NCBI GenBank assembly: GCA_020091685.1
Contig: CM034606.1
Span: forward strand, 35,173,874 to 35,237,873
Source: Lutjanus erythropterus
Lineage: Eukaryota; Chordata; Actinopteri; Lutjaniformes; Lutjanidae
Direction of reading: 5' to 3'
Length of the DNA: 64,000 bases
Notes under the pieces: model-generated
Database searches by the model: none
The model's input: the letters and a program-made list of their open reading frames with translations, nothing else
What the model was told of the DNA's origin: nothing
Position numbers and translations under genes: made by a program
Shown here: positions 25,601-40,100 of the stretch, piece after piece
Layout: each line of letters begins with the position of its first letter
Position numbering within the stretch: the first letter of the stretch is position 1

Positions 25601-27776
25601 TATTAATTGATGAATGTCCTAAAGCCTTCATCATCTTCTTCAACACACTTCAGTGCACTGAGCTGAGTTATATCCCCATGAAGACCAGGGATCACACAAA
25701 CTATCTGGACTAACTTCTTTTGAACAAGCAGCTCCATTAATGTCTGCTTTAGAAAGATCTGGTTTGACAAACCACAGACCATTTGAAGCAAATGAGAAAT
25801 AACACTTTTAAGCCAAAACGAGTTAAAGTCACAATCCACCATAATTTGGTGACATTTTTGGTGCGAGTCAGTGAAAGGAGGTCTCTGTGACAAGTGTCTG
25901 TATGGCAGGGGTCAGCGAGGAGCGCGACTGACAAGTTTTAAATTGGGAAGCACTAGAAGCAGAGCTTCAGTGATCACAGAGCTTTGTCCTGCTCAAAATG
26001 TGGTGGGAGTGACGCTCATTAGGATAATGTGCTGTATGAATAACACTGTGGCCGGTACACATCACACACTCCCACGCTGTTTGGGCTCCACGCTGCCTGG
26101 ATCAATACACATGTCTACTTTAACACTGAGGCTCCACTGATTTCTGTTCACAATACAAAATGTGAAAGATGGCTCAGCCAAATAAACAAATGGAAGAAAG
26201 TTCCACAGGAGAAATAACCAATCAGACCCGCTGCTTCAACTCACAACTACAGACACTAAAAAACAACTTGAGACAAAAACTGAGGGTGGAAACAATTCAA
26301 TGATTTGTACATATTTGTCAGAAAATTATTTTTCAAATTTGATCATTGAAATCATTATCAATGAAATCATTTAGTGATAACACCAAAAAAGATGTTCTGC
26401 TTTCAGTTCCACTACTGCAGCACAGACTGTTGGAATGATGGAATGATATGCAACAAAATAAAATAAAATAAAACAAAATATATTTGTGTTGCGATTATTT
26501 TGACAGATATGCATCACAATTTTAACGGGAATGATAATTTTTGCAGTTCATTTTTACCATTTAAAAAAATCGCTTGAGTAATTTTCTCAGAAAAATAGTC
26601 AAAATTCTCTGATTCCAGCTTCTTAAATGTGAATATTTTCTGGTTTCGTCACTCCTCTCTGACAGTAAACTGAAAATCTTTGAGATGTGAACAAAACAAG
26701 ACATTTGAGGACGTCATCTTGAGCTTTGGGAAACACTGATCAACTTTTTTTCACCATTTTCTGATAGACAAACAGCTATTAACTGATTAATTGACTATGA
26801 AAATAATTATTTGAATTTCCAGTGATGTGCATAAAACAGCAGCAAGTCATCATATTATTAAAAGCATGGCGCAGGATGTTTATCACTTTTGCTTAATAAA
26901 TGACTTCAATAATTCATTATCAAAATTGCTGATGATTTTCTTTCAAATGACAACGATCAATTGTTTCAGCCCTAACAGTGATATTTATTTCAACCACATC
27001 ATCCAGTTCTATCTTTCTATCAACAAAACAATAAATCTAAACAGATTAATTGATAAGGATAGGTTAGTTACAGATCTATCAGAGTTGTATTCAGTTTATT
27101 AAGAGTTAAATAAAGGAGCTTTTCCTCTGCACTGTTGCCAAGTGCTTGTTAATGGTGAGAACTGTTTATTCTCTGTAAATAATATAATGAGTACAGTCTA
27201 AGATCTGCTCTATATGAAAAGAGCCCTGAGCCAGCGGTGGAAAGAATACACAAAATCTGTACTCAAGTATAAGTACTGTTATATTGATAGAATATTACTC
27301 AATCAAAAGTAAAAGTACTGCTGTTGGAAATATACTTAAGTAAAAGTATAAAGTATTTGTCACATGAGTATTAGTTACTTTTAACTGTTGATGTCACAGT
27401 CACTTCACCAAACTAGGGTTGGAAATTTTGTCTGTTTTCCAATAGTTGAAACTGCTGATAATGAATAAATCATTGATATTTTATAAAATAATAAACATGT
27501 TTTTCCCCATTTTCATTTTTTCAGATTTTTTTGTTCTTTAATTTTCCTTATTCAGCAAATGTCTCCACCAGACAAACAATGTCTAATGAGGTGCCATTAC
27601 TGCCAAGACTATTGATTAAACATCACTGAATACATTTTAATTGGTTAAATTCTTAACGAGAATCAATCAATTAATGCTTACTCATTAATATCCTCACCTG
27701 AAATGTGTGCTGCTGCAGCATTTTGTTTAGTTGTTCGTTTGTATGTCTTTGTTTTCATTGGTCTGTTTGGAATCAG

Positions 27777-27821
<45 letters not shown>

Positions 27822-28088
27822 CCTACCTACCTACCTATCACTAAAATTGATTTGACAAGTCTTCAAAAGAGTGGCAGAAAAAAAGATAGTTCTAACATTT
27901 AATATTCTGCAATTTTTGGTCATTTTGAACATGTGGAAGCAGACTTGGACAGATGTTTGTTTGCATCATGTTGAACATGAGGCAGAGTGTGTCCTGCACA
28001 GCAACTACATGAAAACACTCTTCCCTTGTAAACCTGAGACCTGAGAACACCTGTATGAGGCCAGCATATAATGAGAGGTCTTTATGTG

Positions 28089-28122
<34 letters not shown>

Positions 28123-31100
28123 ACTGGACGTTTCTCTCAGTGTGTGTTTATGTGTGTAGTAAGTGTGGGGCGTCTGCAAGGTGTGTCTCTCCTCCACAGA
28201 ATGTCTGCCTGTAATGCATGTCTGCATGAAGCTATCTGGAATGTAAGGTGTGTGTGTGTGTGTTGTGTGAGTGTGTGTGTGTAATGAGGGGGTTCAGAGG
28301 GAGCTGTGATTATTCTCGCCTCCTGCGGTGTGGGTCCTCTGGCTCTGTGGGCCCCAGGGAAAGCGCCCTGTATTTAGCGTGTGGGAACGCACATTCTGCC
28401 CCCTTATTGCTGCATTGTTGCAGCCTCGCTCTTTTCTTCTCTTTTTTTAACTAATTGAATTCTTGACTCCTGAGCCACAGGGACGGCTCGGGAGAGACCA
28501 AAGAGAAAGACATGAATTTCAGGCTTTTTCTTGCGGTTGAGTGGGGCAGAGCAGTGGGGGTGAAATTGGAGTGTGTGAGGCTGGGTGGTGGTGGTGGTGG
28601 TGGGGGTGCAGTCAGAGAGGGACGGCTCTGGCTGGCTGGGTGGCTGCTGTGGCGTCACCCTGTACTTTGATACTGGAGGTCAAAGGTCGTCCTCCCCCGG
28701 CGGTGGTGAGAAAGTGGCGAATTGGGGACGGTTTATCCAACAATAAATTTCTCCTTTTGGAAACTTTCAAAAGCGCTTTTGGCCCCTGCGACATCTTTGT
28801 AGTTGTGCTTGAGGAATTCTAGACAAAACAATTGTGACCCCCTCCCTGTTCTCACCTCTCTTCAGGGTAGCTTCTCCCTTCACTGGCTTCTGCCAGCCCC
28901 CCTTCTCTACACTAGTGGTCAGTGTAGCGTACCCCCCATATGCAAAACCCACCCCAGATCCCAGTCAGGATACCCACCTAGTCTGGCAGGAAACTGGCAC
29001 AGGGAATGTGCAGATATTACTGTCTCTGTGCTATGACTTTACTGAGCACGAGTGACCATCAAATTCAAATTAACAGGCAAATCCCTGCTTATTTTTAATT
29101 GTGAGAAAAGTTTCAATGTTACTTTTTTTACAGGTTTGTAATTAGAAAAAATATATCTAGTAATCTGTTTTTTTCAGACATGGAATCTGTAAGACAGGCT
29201 TCATCTTCTCATTTAAAAATATTTTATAATTGAGAGAAAAAACACAGAATCTTAAAATCATATATAGACCCTCTTTCTTCTCTATTATTAAAAAAATTGT
29301 GTATAGATTGTAGATTTTTTATGTTTTCATATAATATATTTTGTAGTTGCCTTTTGTATTATTGTGGTGCTATGTATTTTCTCTACACAGTTTTCTGTTA
29401 ACAGTGAGAAACAGACACACAGATCCACATTATACACTCATCTCCAAACATCTGTATCAAACAGAGATGATCCTGTGGGTCATTATAATGAGAAACTTTG
29501 TCGAAATTATATCTTGGAATCTCAAAGTAATGATTTAGTATTTCAAAATATTGAGTTAGTATATCAAAATAATGAGAAATGATTTACATACCAAGTCATT
29601 TTCTTAGATATTAAGTCATTAATTTCAGAATGTTTCTCATTATTCTGAGATACTAACTCAATACTTTAAGATAGGGGGAGACCGGGGGCAGTTCTCAGAG
29701 ACTCACAGACTACTTAAAATACTTGGTGCCCCTTGGTGGGGGTAATTGTTACAGTGGTTGAGGGCAGTTGTAACACTGAAAAATTACTATAAAGTCATTA
29801 TGAAGACTCCAGTGTCCTTGGTAGGAGGCTTTTCTATTTCAAATTAAATTAAAAAAATGGAAAAAATGAACATAAAGTAGTTCATTTTAACCTCTGTGAA
29901 CTGAACTTTGAGCCACCTCTATGTGTGAACTTGCACAACACTGGTCACGGTGTTTAAAATATAATTAAGTGTTTACTATGAGATATGTTCAAAGTGTGCT
30001 TAGAAGAAACAGGTTGGCATCTGCACTGCGGTATTTACTGATGCATTTACTGGTTTTCATTTTCTTCTCGTTTCATTTATTATTATACAGGAAAAGATTA
30101 AAAGAAGCAAAATAAAATTAGTTTCAATTAAACAGGCCCGACTCAGTTCAAACTGGTTTATAGCAGGTTCCTGTTCTGTAGCACATGAAAGACAAAATCA
30201 CGTCACAAGCAAAGTGATGTGTTTCTGTCTTATGTTGTGTGTTGTAACTAGATCAGTGCATGTTGGAGACAAATTTAATAGCTTGATTATTTGTGTAGTT
30301 CTGAAAAATAAATATATTTTCATTATTTTGTCAAGAATGTTGTTGGTACCCTGAAATGTTGTGATATTAATTTAGGGCCATATCGCTCACCCTTAATTCA
30401 GATGTGAGTTTTTGAACTATATTTATTATGTAGAATGAAAGAAAAGAAGAGTTTGGGAAAATGGTTTTCAAGTCTGGGACTGAAAGTAGAATTTGGAACA
30501 GTTGAAGCCCTGGATCTTTCTCACAGTTAGGTTGTAGACAGTCCTCTTAAAATAAATGTAATTTTCTATAGAGGGTTTGTAAAAAGCTCAGCATCAAAAT
30601 CTGTCCAGATTTAATTAAACACGGGTTCCTGTTTCAGTGTCAAGTGCACAGTAATGTCTTTAACTGGAAGCTGGAATCAAGAGATCTCTTCTTCATATTT
30701 CAAACTAAACAAACATTTGGTGTCTAAATTATACTGTTCTCATATATGTTAAAAAATAGCCTTTATTGAAGATAACAGGTGATTCCAAACTTTTGAACAG
30801 TGGCGCAATATTCCTTATAACTTCATACAGACATGACAGACTGTTACAGAATGAGACACAATGCTTACACTATATTTGCCACCTGGGGCAATATGTTAAA
30901 AATTCTGCAGATTCATTATTAAAACTTTGTTCATGCACGACAGAAATATGCATACTCATTTTTTTTTTCATCAGATTGCATCTGTGAGGTTCTCCAACAT
31001 CAGAACACCTGTCATTACGCACAACAAGCACCCACAGCACTAATTCATCACATGTACCAGGTAATATCTCAATCATTATTATTCTGTTTCAGAAGGATGA

Positions 31101-34100
31101 TCATGATTAATCTATAGTGCTCCTATTAAAGCATTCTTTACAAAGTCTTTCACAATTCAAGGGAGGAAGAATCAGAGGAGAAGATAATTAAAAGGGAAAT
31201 AATAGCCTGAATGTAAACAGAGCAAATGATTCAACTATCACTGGTAAATAATTTAAATTAAAAGTCACATCTCTAACCTTATATTTCATGCCTATCTTGA
31301 AAACTGTGTGCAAGCCTGGCTTGAAAGAAGCATGAGATGTGCAACATTCTTCTTTAATAAATATTAATTTATGTGTGGGTAAAGATGAACAAATGGGTTT
31401 TGTGTGTCATGTCATTTATACATCTGGCTCCTGGTGGCTGAGGGGAGCTGTGTCAAGGGTTCAGTATGCTTTAGAGGAACTAGTTAGCCAACAACGGGGA
31501 TATTTACCAAGAATTCCCTGCTGCCCTTTTTAGGTTCCAAACAGCTACAATACATTGGTCCTAATTTACAAAAGAAATTTAAAAAGTTTCATCAAAAATC
31601 AGTCCTGAATCAGATGTCATTTAGTGACACTTCATGCAAAACACATTGCAACCTACCTGCTAAATTAGGAAATTGCAGTGACATGAAATTTTTCTCCCCT
31701 CACAGTGATTTGCAACAGGCTGTAAGTTGTACGTAAGTTTTGTCCAGCCACATCTAAAAGAATTGACATTAGAAGAATCTAATCATCAACGTCAAATGTG
31801 TTTTACTGTAGTTGATTGTAACTAAGCACATTTTAATCAATTATTGTACCTGAGTACAATTTTGAGGAACTGAGCTAAAAAAAAAAACCTGAAACACATT
31901 CACTATCAGAATTGTTTTCTGTGTCATAGACTGAATGATTTTGAAGAGATATCTCAATGCAATGACTTTAACGGATATTGCAATTATGATATGATATGTG
32001 ATATTGGAGGACAGGATAGGACAGGATAATTTTCTCATTTTCACTGAAAAACACATTCAAACATTGATTACGGTGTGTTGTGTGTGTTATTTTTTCAGGA
32101 ATCTGTACTAAATAAAGATGTTTTCTGAAGTCTAAAGAATGATTGACTCACATTTCGCCTTTAACAAATACTGCACATCCTTCAATTTGAAAACTGCAGT
32201 AGACCATATTGTCATTTCGATAAAATTTCAATTAATTGTTCAGCCATAGTTATATTGTACATTTACTCTCCTACATTCTAGGGGGAAATTGTACTTTTTT
32301 TTTTTTTTTTTTTACCTCATTGTATTTATCTGACAGACATACAAAATATATGACCAGCTTGTATAATATGTGCCATTGTTATAGATTAAACTATGCACAT
32401 GTACAGTATAAAAATGAGTTTAAACTCTCTCACTCTCTACCAGTGTCATCATCAAAATGTTTGATGCATTAGTAATAAATCATCATACTAAATTTAGTAG
32501 CATGCCACTGAAAAGGGCCATCTGGTTGTAAAAAAGTACATTTGCTTTTGATACTTCAATTACTTTTTGCTGATAATACGACTACAACTGTATTGCTAAC
32601 TGAAACCACTTTTACTTCAATAAACTGAGTCAAGTATTTACTGTGCAGAAGAGATGATAACTGAGTCAAATTTATTACAGTGATGTTCAGAACAACATGT
32701 GTTTTTAATCCCTCTGTATTTACTCTTTTGCTGCTGTGGTCTCTTAAGTTAATCTGACAGCATTCTGCTCAGACTTGAGTCATGTTTAAGTGTTACAGAT
32801 CTGACTTCATCTTATTGCCTATGTGATTTTTTACATAAAATGACAGCGTGTCAAGTTGCCAGGACATTGACCTAATAGGATGCAGTGCATATTTGCAGGA
32901 GCCTTTATTGTAGGAGTTACTCAGTAAAACAAAAAAAGTATGATGATCAGCACACTGAACTGAAACAGAAGCAAACGTCCCGCTTCAGTAATAGTATTTT
33001 TCACTCTAGTTTTCCATGACTTGGATCCTTTATATACACAAGAAGATAAATAACCAGATTTCTATATATGTCCCAGGTAAACACCATATCATGTGTGCAT
33101 GCATGCAAATACCTGCTTCACTGTGGTGAGAAGGGTTGTAACTTTTCTTATTTCACAGGACTGTAAAAAAAATAATAATTTCATACACTGTTATACTTAG
33201 CAACACCACAGAAAAACTGCCAATCTGGAAGAAAAAGCTAATAAGAGACATCCCAATTCAAACCACAACCTGATGTCCACAGAGGATATATATGAGCTGG
33301 ACAAGCACAGCCCTGTCCAAGAAACCCTATCAGCCGTGACTCAGTGTGAGAGCTGACCTGCCGCCACACATTTGCAGCTGCCCAGCCCACACTTCAACCT
33401 GTCAGGTCTTGTTTGAATGAGAACAGGGTCTGCAGGAAACACCTCAGTCAACTATTAGCTAACCACCTGCCCCACTTCCTATTGCCTGGACCCGCACACA
33501 CCAGGTATACAGCATGGGAGGGAAAGCAGAGAGAGGGAGTCAGGGGCTGGAAGGAGAGAGACAGAGAGGTATAAACAATGAGGAGACTCATCACCAACTA
33601 GTTTACAGCATGGCTATATCAGAATGGCATTTGCCCAGAACCCCGTGGCCACTCATCTCAGAAGATGGTGGGGGCTGTCTAGGAGTCTGAGGACTAATAC
33701 ACCAGAACAGGCTGCAACTGCAAGTGATTGTTGGAAGAGGAATTCAAGGTGATGAGAACCTGAAAGGGTTTTGTAGAACAGGGAGTCGACTGACCAGAAG
33801 GTGGCCAAAGGTGGAATCGAACCGAGTACTGGGAGGAACCAGTGGAAGCCTTCAAGCAGGCAGAGTCAAGGTTGCACCAAAGCAAGCTGGTGGGAGCAGT
33901 GACTCAAGGCAGAGTGGGGCGGGGATCCTTTCCAACTTCATAGACTGAAGGCCGGAATATACTTTCAAATGGACACGTGCATGGACAGCTGTGGACACCA
34001 CAGAAGCATAGTCGTTCTGTTTACTTTCCAGAGTCCACTTGGAGGATACGTTCCACATCCACATGTGCAGACGGTATTCCATTTTAGAGTAGTGGCCTTG

Positions 34101-37100
34101 TGGACTGGACAAGTCCTGGACAGGTTTGCATGGTCATAACAAATTAGGGGTGCACAGATGTTTGCATGTCTAGAAATGCACTCTCTGATGATGGATTTTG
34201 CATGATGCAGACCCTTGAGTACTTGCGGATGCAGAAAGTATATTTTTGGCTAGAGGTAAGAGCCCCAACAGAGGAGAAGAGGTCATGTAGGATGATGACA
34301 ATGGGGCTGCAGGGCACCTACATAGTGGGACATTGTGCTGAAGAGGAAGGTGACATGGGGTTAGCTGTGGAAAGCAGAACTCCTTGTTTTAGCGATGTAT
34401 ATGTCCATCCAATGTCGACACATGGGGTAAAGCCAAGACACTGGCATGCCAGTGCATGCTGTACTTCAAACACGGAATCATCTAGGAACCTTGACCGTTA
34501 CAAGGGACTCACCACCTTGAGACTGGATATCATATCATATCAACTGGGATATCACCATGCTCAATTTACATACCCCTTGAAGAGAGCTCGAATGAGGCCA
34601 CTGAGAGGAAACTAATTGGTGAGTCCAGGCAGAGGGAAAGGTGCTCCATGTTTTATGTTGGATAGGCTTTGCAGCACAATGCTTGGTCAGAGCCCTCAGT
34701 AAGTTGGGTGTTGAGGAACACATCACACCACACATGTGGCAGAAAAAGCCTTGAGACCAGTGTGACGCAAGAGGGGAGAACAATGGAGCAAGTTGTGAGG
34801 TAGCCATCTGGACACAAGCTGAGGTCTTTATCAGCTACAGCTCAGTCACTTTCAGGACAGTGTATGATGCTGAAAGACCCCAAACACCACATGATTCCAG
34901 TAACATCACTGATGATGTGTCCAGAACCATCTGCAGTAGTATCTGCTTGTTCATCCACTGATGTAAACATGTCAGAAGTCAAAGGAAGCGACTGAAAATC
35001 ATTAGGGAATGATTTTTGTTTTTAAAAGAGAAAGAAAGAGCAGCAAAGTGGTGAGTAGGATGTGGAATTAGGGCAAATGACATGTTATTCATGGAATACA
35101 GGGAAAGTATTTCACTAAAATAAACATGCTTCAAATAAAGTCCTGATTTTCTCTGCAGTTGAGGTCAATAAAGGCCATACTATTGTAATCTCATGGTCCA
35201 TATAGTATATATATATAGTCCATAGTTCATATACGTCTCTGGGATGAACACACTCTTTCCTTAAATACTTCAAAATAAATGTCCCCTGTTGTTTCATTAT
35301 TTAAACGCTTTTATTATGAAGCAGCACAAGCAGGAAATGTTTTCATTTGGGGTTTCATCAGCAGTAACTTAGCATGACTCTGACACACTGAAAGCAAATA
35401 TGAAACAGTAAAATAAAGCAGACACCTGAAAGTACAAACAGCGACCCAGGAGAGAAACTACATTTCAAAGCACAGAGATTCAGATTGATGTTACAAAGTA
35501 CTGAGAGCTGAACATAAAGAGACTTTTAGAAATGTCTCTCTGTTTGCTCTCATGCACTCACATGAGCTGAGTGTCATAACACTTGCTTGTTCGAGGGGGA
35601 GAAAGGAGGCTCAGTTGGAGGCGGGTTGGGCTTGCTTTGTCCCCACTCCAGAGCAGGTCCATCTCGGGCAGAGCTTGGCGCAATAAAAGATAAAAGCGGT
35701 AATGGAAATGCAAATCAGCGTGGCATGATTTGACTCAGCGCAGCCAAAAGCGCCAGTGGAAAAGCCCCATCAGTAACAAAATATGGTATTGGTTGGGTTG
35801 GTTGGGGGGACACAATTAAGTTGGATTCTTCAATTAAAACCTGAAAAACACCTGTGTAATTTTAGATTTCTTTCTCAAACCCCATTGACCAACACAAAGC
35901 ATGTTAAGCTCTTTCTTTTGTCTCCTAGATGCCAGTCAAGATGTGGCAAACTAATTATTTCAGTTAATTCCATTGTGATAAACTGAAAAATGAAGATTTC
36001 AGAGTCATTTTTGTTTATTTCTTTTTAAAACATAAGTGTGGACTGAAAGTTTTTCTGACACAAAATAGCATAGTGGAGTAAGGAAAAACAACAAACAAAT
36101 CCAGATCAGAATCATGAAATAAATTAAAAATTAAAAATCACGTTTTCTGGCATGGTCAGAGTCTCTCAACATGGTGGAACAGGGAACCACTGAAAACCAG
36201 GTACACAAGAAATGTACCCATATGGGGACAAAAACAGACAAAAGAAACAGACAACTATGTGAGAAAAACTTATCTGACCCTATTTCACCCCTGCAACCTC
36301 CTGTAGAGCCTCGTCATATTTCACCGACCCTGTCCAATATGAGATCCATCAGACAGTGAGCACACAATATTGTGTGGAAAAAAGAACGTGAGTGAGAAAA
36401 GCAATCTGAATGGGGGAAAAAAAGCCACTGGTCCATGGACACTGATGAGATCAATATCTTTTCCAGAGATGGCAGAGAGCATGGATGGGCGAGGACAGCC
36501 GCTGGCCTTGGCATTTCACCGCAGTCACAGTAATCCTCAGTAACAGGCCTTGAGGTGATATCCAATGGAACAACAAAAACACGGGGATGGAAACAGAGAT
36601 GGGATGGTGTGTGTGTGTGTGTGTGGTGGATACAGTAGTGTTAAATTTATAGATTATCGGTTCTAATCAAATTGATTACCCTGGAGTTAGTTGATGATAT
36701 TTTGTATGTAATTAACGTAATCTGACGCACATCAATTGACGCCTGCAGCCTGCACAGGATGCACTGTACAGAGAAAAGAAGTAGGATACAGTAGTATTCT
36801 GGAGAGGGATGTGGTGCTACTTTTCTGGGGAGCTGATGCATGTTGATGCTGGGGAACAAAACAGCGCTGAGCCCTGAGGAGTTTATTCACGGCAATCCAC
36901 CATGTTTGAGGGTCTGTCACACCCTGCCCGCTTCGCCTTTTTACACAAGCGTCAATTCTGTTCTGTTACTACTTCTGCTGCCAGCTTGAGAGTTGAACAA
37001 CAATGGCCCCCAGTTCTGTGTTTGTAGGTTTTATACAGAACGATCAGACAACCCAACGTACCTGCCTTGAACAGGCTGTGTAAAAGAAGCTTTTCTCAAA

Positions 37101-40100
37101 ACCAACCATCTTCTACAGCACAACTCTCACATCACAAAGTCCAGGGATCAAGGAGGTCTGAAGTGCAGGTTTGTTTTGGTTTGACTTTTGGACATATTGG
37201 TCGTTAGGGATGTCACGAGAAGAGATACATCCAAGTCGATGCCACAATTTTGAAAATGTGACGGTACTTGTTTTTTTTCAGTACCACAGATACCAGTGAT
37301 GCAAATCTTCTGGACATAACCAGTACAACATAACTGCTTACAAGTGCTGTAGTCTGCTGTTAAATACCAAAGAAAGGAGAAGAACGCCACCCATCCAAAA
37401 GAAAAAGTAGAGATGAGCGGATCGACACAGTTAACCCATGGGGTGGGCGGGTTCGGAACAACCTTCTAGAAAATACTGAAGGGCAGGCCAAGTGACAAAG
37501 CATCAGTCAGAGTAAGTATTAATCACTCCCAGAAAGACTGTATGCAGTAGTCCTCCTTCTACCTTCCTCTCCTTCTCTCTGTCTCTCAGTCACACACACA
37601 CACACTGGTGCACACAGCAGCACAGTGCGCTCTGTCACCTCAGCTGATCAGTGCTCAAAGCTTGACAAAATAGTTTAATCTTGGAACTGTGTGGACTCTC
37701 TCTCTTGAACACCAGACTAAAACAACAAGTGACAACAAGTGATTGGTTGTGTAGAATTTAAGTGCACATAAAGTTCTATAGATTCCTGACTGTGAATCTT
37801 ACAAATTGAAAAAAAAGTCAAATCAAACTCTGTTTCTGTAGACTATTCAGGCAGTGATCAAATGAATTTTTTGAGTCAAGCAGGGACAGTTACATTCGTA
37901 ACACAAACTGCTCTCTCTCTCTCTGTGGTGGAGGCCTGCTGTGAAGGCAGCCACCATTCACCTCATTCACTCTCAACTAACTTCTAAGCATCTCACAAAA
38001 TCTGTCAAAGTGGCACATGGCACAAACAAATGCCACTAACTGTTAAAGAGAGTGAATTACGACACCTGTCTCAAGTCGTACATCTGGGAAGAGAATCAGC
38101 CTCCTGACTAGAAACCACACAGGCTGCTACAGACCAGGGTTCAACTGTTCTTCAAGGCAATGGAAGAATCATCACTAGTGATATCTATCTAGATCAGATG
38201 AATATTCTTAAACATCTTTTTAGAATAACATGAGATTATAAAATGACAATTCACCAAAATGTTATCATATAGAGTGTGTAAACAATTTGTAAACCATTGG
38301 ACATTAAATCTCTCCAATGAAACCCTGCAGGATGAAACAAACCACACACACAAAAACACTCAAAACTATGTGTGCACATCAGAACAGAACATGTGGTTAG
38401 GATATTTGCATCCAAGCTGGATTAAACAGATTGTATTTCTAAGGTTAATTACAAGACTGCAGGGACAGTGACTTTCCATTATTTATTTTCTCTTGTTTGA
38501 TGAAATATTCCAGAATTTTTTATGGCACTGTCATATTAAAACACACCAACATGACAGCTGAAATGTCATCAATGATTTAGAGTTGTTATCTCTATTGACT
38601 TCAATATGATCAAGACAATGTACGTAACGCAACTGGATACTTATGCGGTAATGATTTACGTCCAATGCCAAAAGTTTTACCTAACCACAACCATACAGTC
38701 CAACCATACAGGAGAAGCCATGCATGGAAATAATCAAACTAAATTTAAAAATCACAGCACAGAATACAATCTGGTATCCTGTAGAATTGCCCATTGTATC
38801 CCTAACCCCTAACCCTAACTCACTGTAAACATACCATTATAACAAGCAATAGGTTTGACAAAAAGCTAAAATCATGCATGCAATACTGATGATGACTGGA
38901 TTATAACATAATTGACCTCCGGAAGTCAAGGACCACACTGCACTCAGGCCTAAGCATCAATGAGGAGGAAGTGGAACGGGTCACCAGCTTTAAGTTTCTT
39001 GGCCTGCACATCTCGGAGGACCTGGGCTGGACTGTGAACACCACCCATATCATCAAAAAGGCCCAGCAGCGTCTCTTTTTTCTGAGAACGCTGAGGAGGA
39101 ACAAACTCCCTCCACCTCTGCTGAAAAACTTCTACCACTGCACAATAGAGAGTGTCGTCACCTATGGATGTACGGTGTGGTATGCCAGCTGCACTGCATC
39201 TGAAAAGAAACAACTGCAGTGGGTCATCAAGACAGCTCAGTGGATTATCGTCTGCCCACTTCCATGCCTAGAGGAGATCTACTCCAGCCGTCTCCTCCGC
39301 AGGCCACAAAGATCCGGGATGACCCTGCCCACCAAGGACACTCTCTATTTACCAGCCTTCCCTCTAGTAGACTCAGAGTCATGAGAGCCTGCACCAACAG
39401 ACTGAGACACAGCTTCTTCCCCATGGCTGTGAAGAGACTGCTGCAGGAACCATGACTCTTAGCTTAAAACAGATGTGAACATGGGCAGCTGCAGACACCA
39501 CAGAAGTATAGTAGTTAGGACTTTTGGACAAGGAGTTTTGGGCCGATACATACAGTCATTCCAAATTTGATGCCTGCAACAGGTTCCAAACAAGTGGGGG
39601 GAGGGGCATGTTTACCACTGTGTTACATCACCTTTTTTTTTAACAGCACTCAGTGTTTGGGAACTGAGGACACTGTTGAAGGTTTGAAGGTGAAATTCTT
39701 TCTCATTCTTGTTTGATATACGACTTCAGGTTCTAAGCAGTCTGGGGTGTCTGTTGTATTTTGTGCTTCATAATGCTCCACACATTTTCAATAGGAGACA
39801 GGTCTGGACTGCAGGCAGGACAGTCTAGTACCTGAACTTTTTACTATGAAGACACGCTGTTGGAACATGTGGACAATGTGTCTTGGCATCGTCTCGCTGA
39901 ACTAAGCAGAGAATGTCTGAAAAAGACGTCGTCTGGATGGCAGCATATGTTGCTCCAAATCCTGTATGAACCTTTCAGCATTAATGGGGCCTTCACAGAT
40001 GATGCCATGGGCACTTAGACACCCCTATAACATCATAGTTGCTGTCTTTTGAAGTTAGCACTGGTAACAATCTGGACCGTCATTTTCCTTTCCTACAACG

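Noticed and set aside
28935-28980. Minus-strand peptide DWDLGW resembling a WD motif
   Set aside because: The surrounding residues do not match any FBXW4 segment, it is on the wrong side of exon 6 for exon 7, and no splice pair fits.
34166-34615. 149-codon plus-strand ORF
   Set aside because: No recognisable domain, no splice or promoter context, next to repetitive sequence. Kept only as an unassigned stretch; a protein search with no hits would confirm rejection.
39775-39805. Minus-strand ENVWSI, similar to the FBXW4 DRVWSI motif of exon 5
   Set aside because: The context SPIENVWSIMKHK is the C-terminal signature of a Tc1/IS630-type transposase; the true exon 5 is at 46002-46087.
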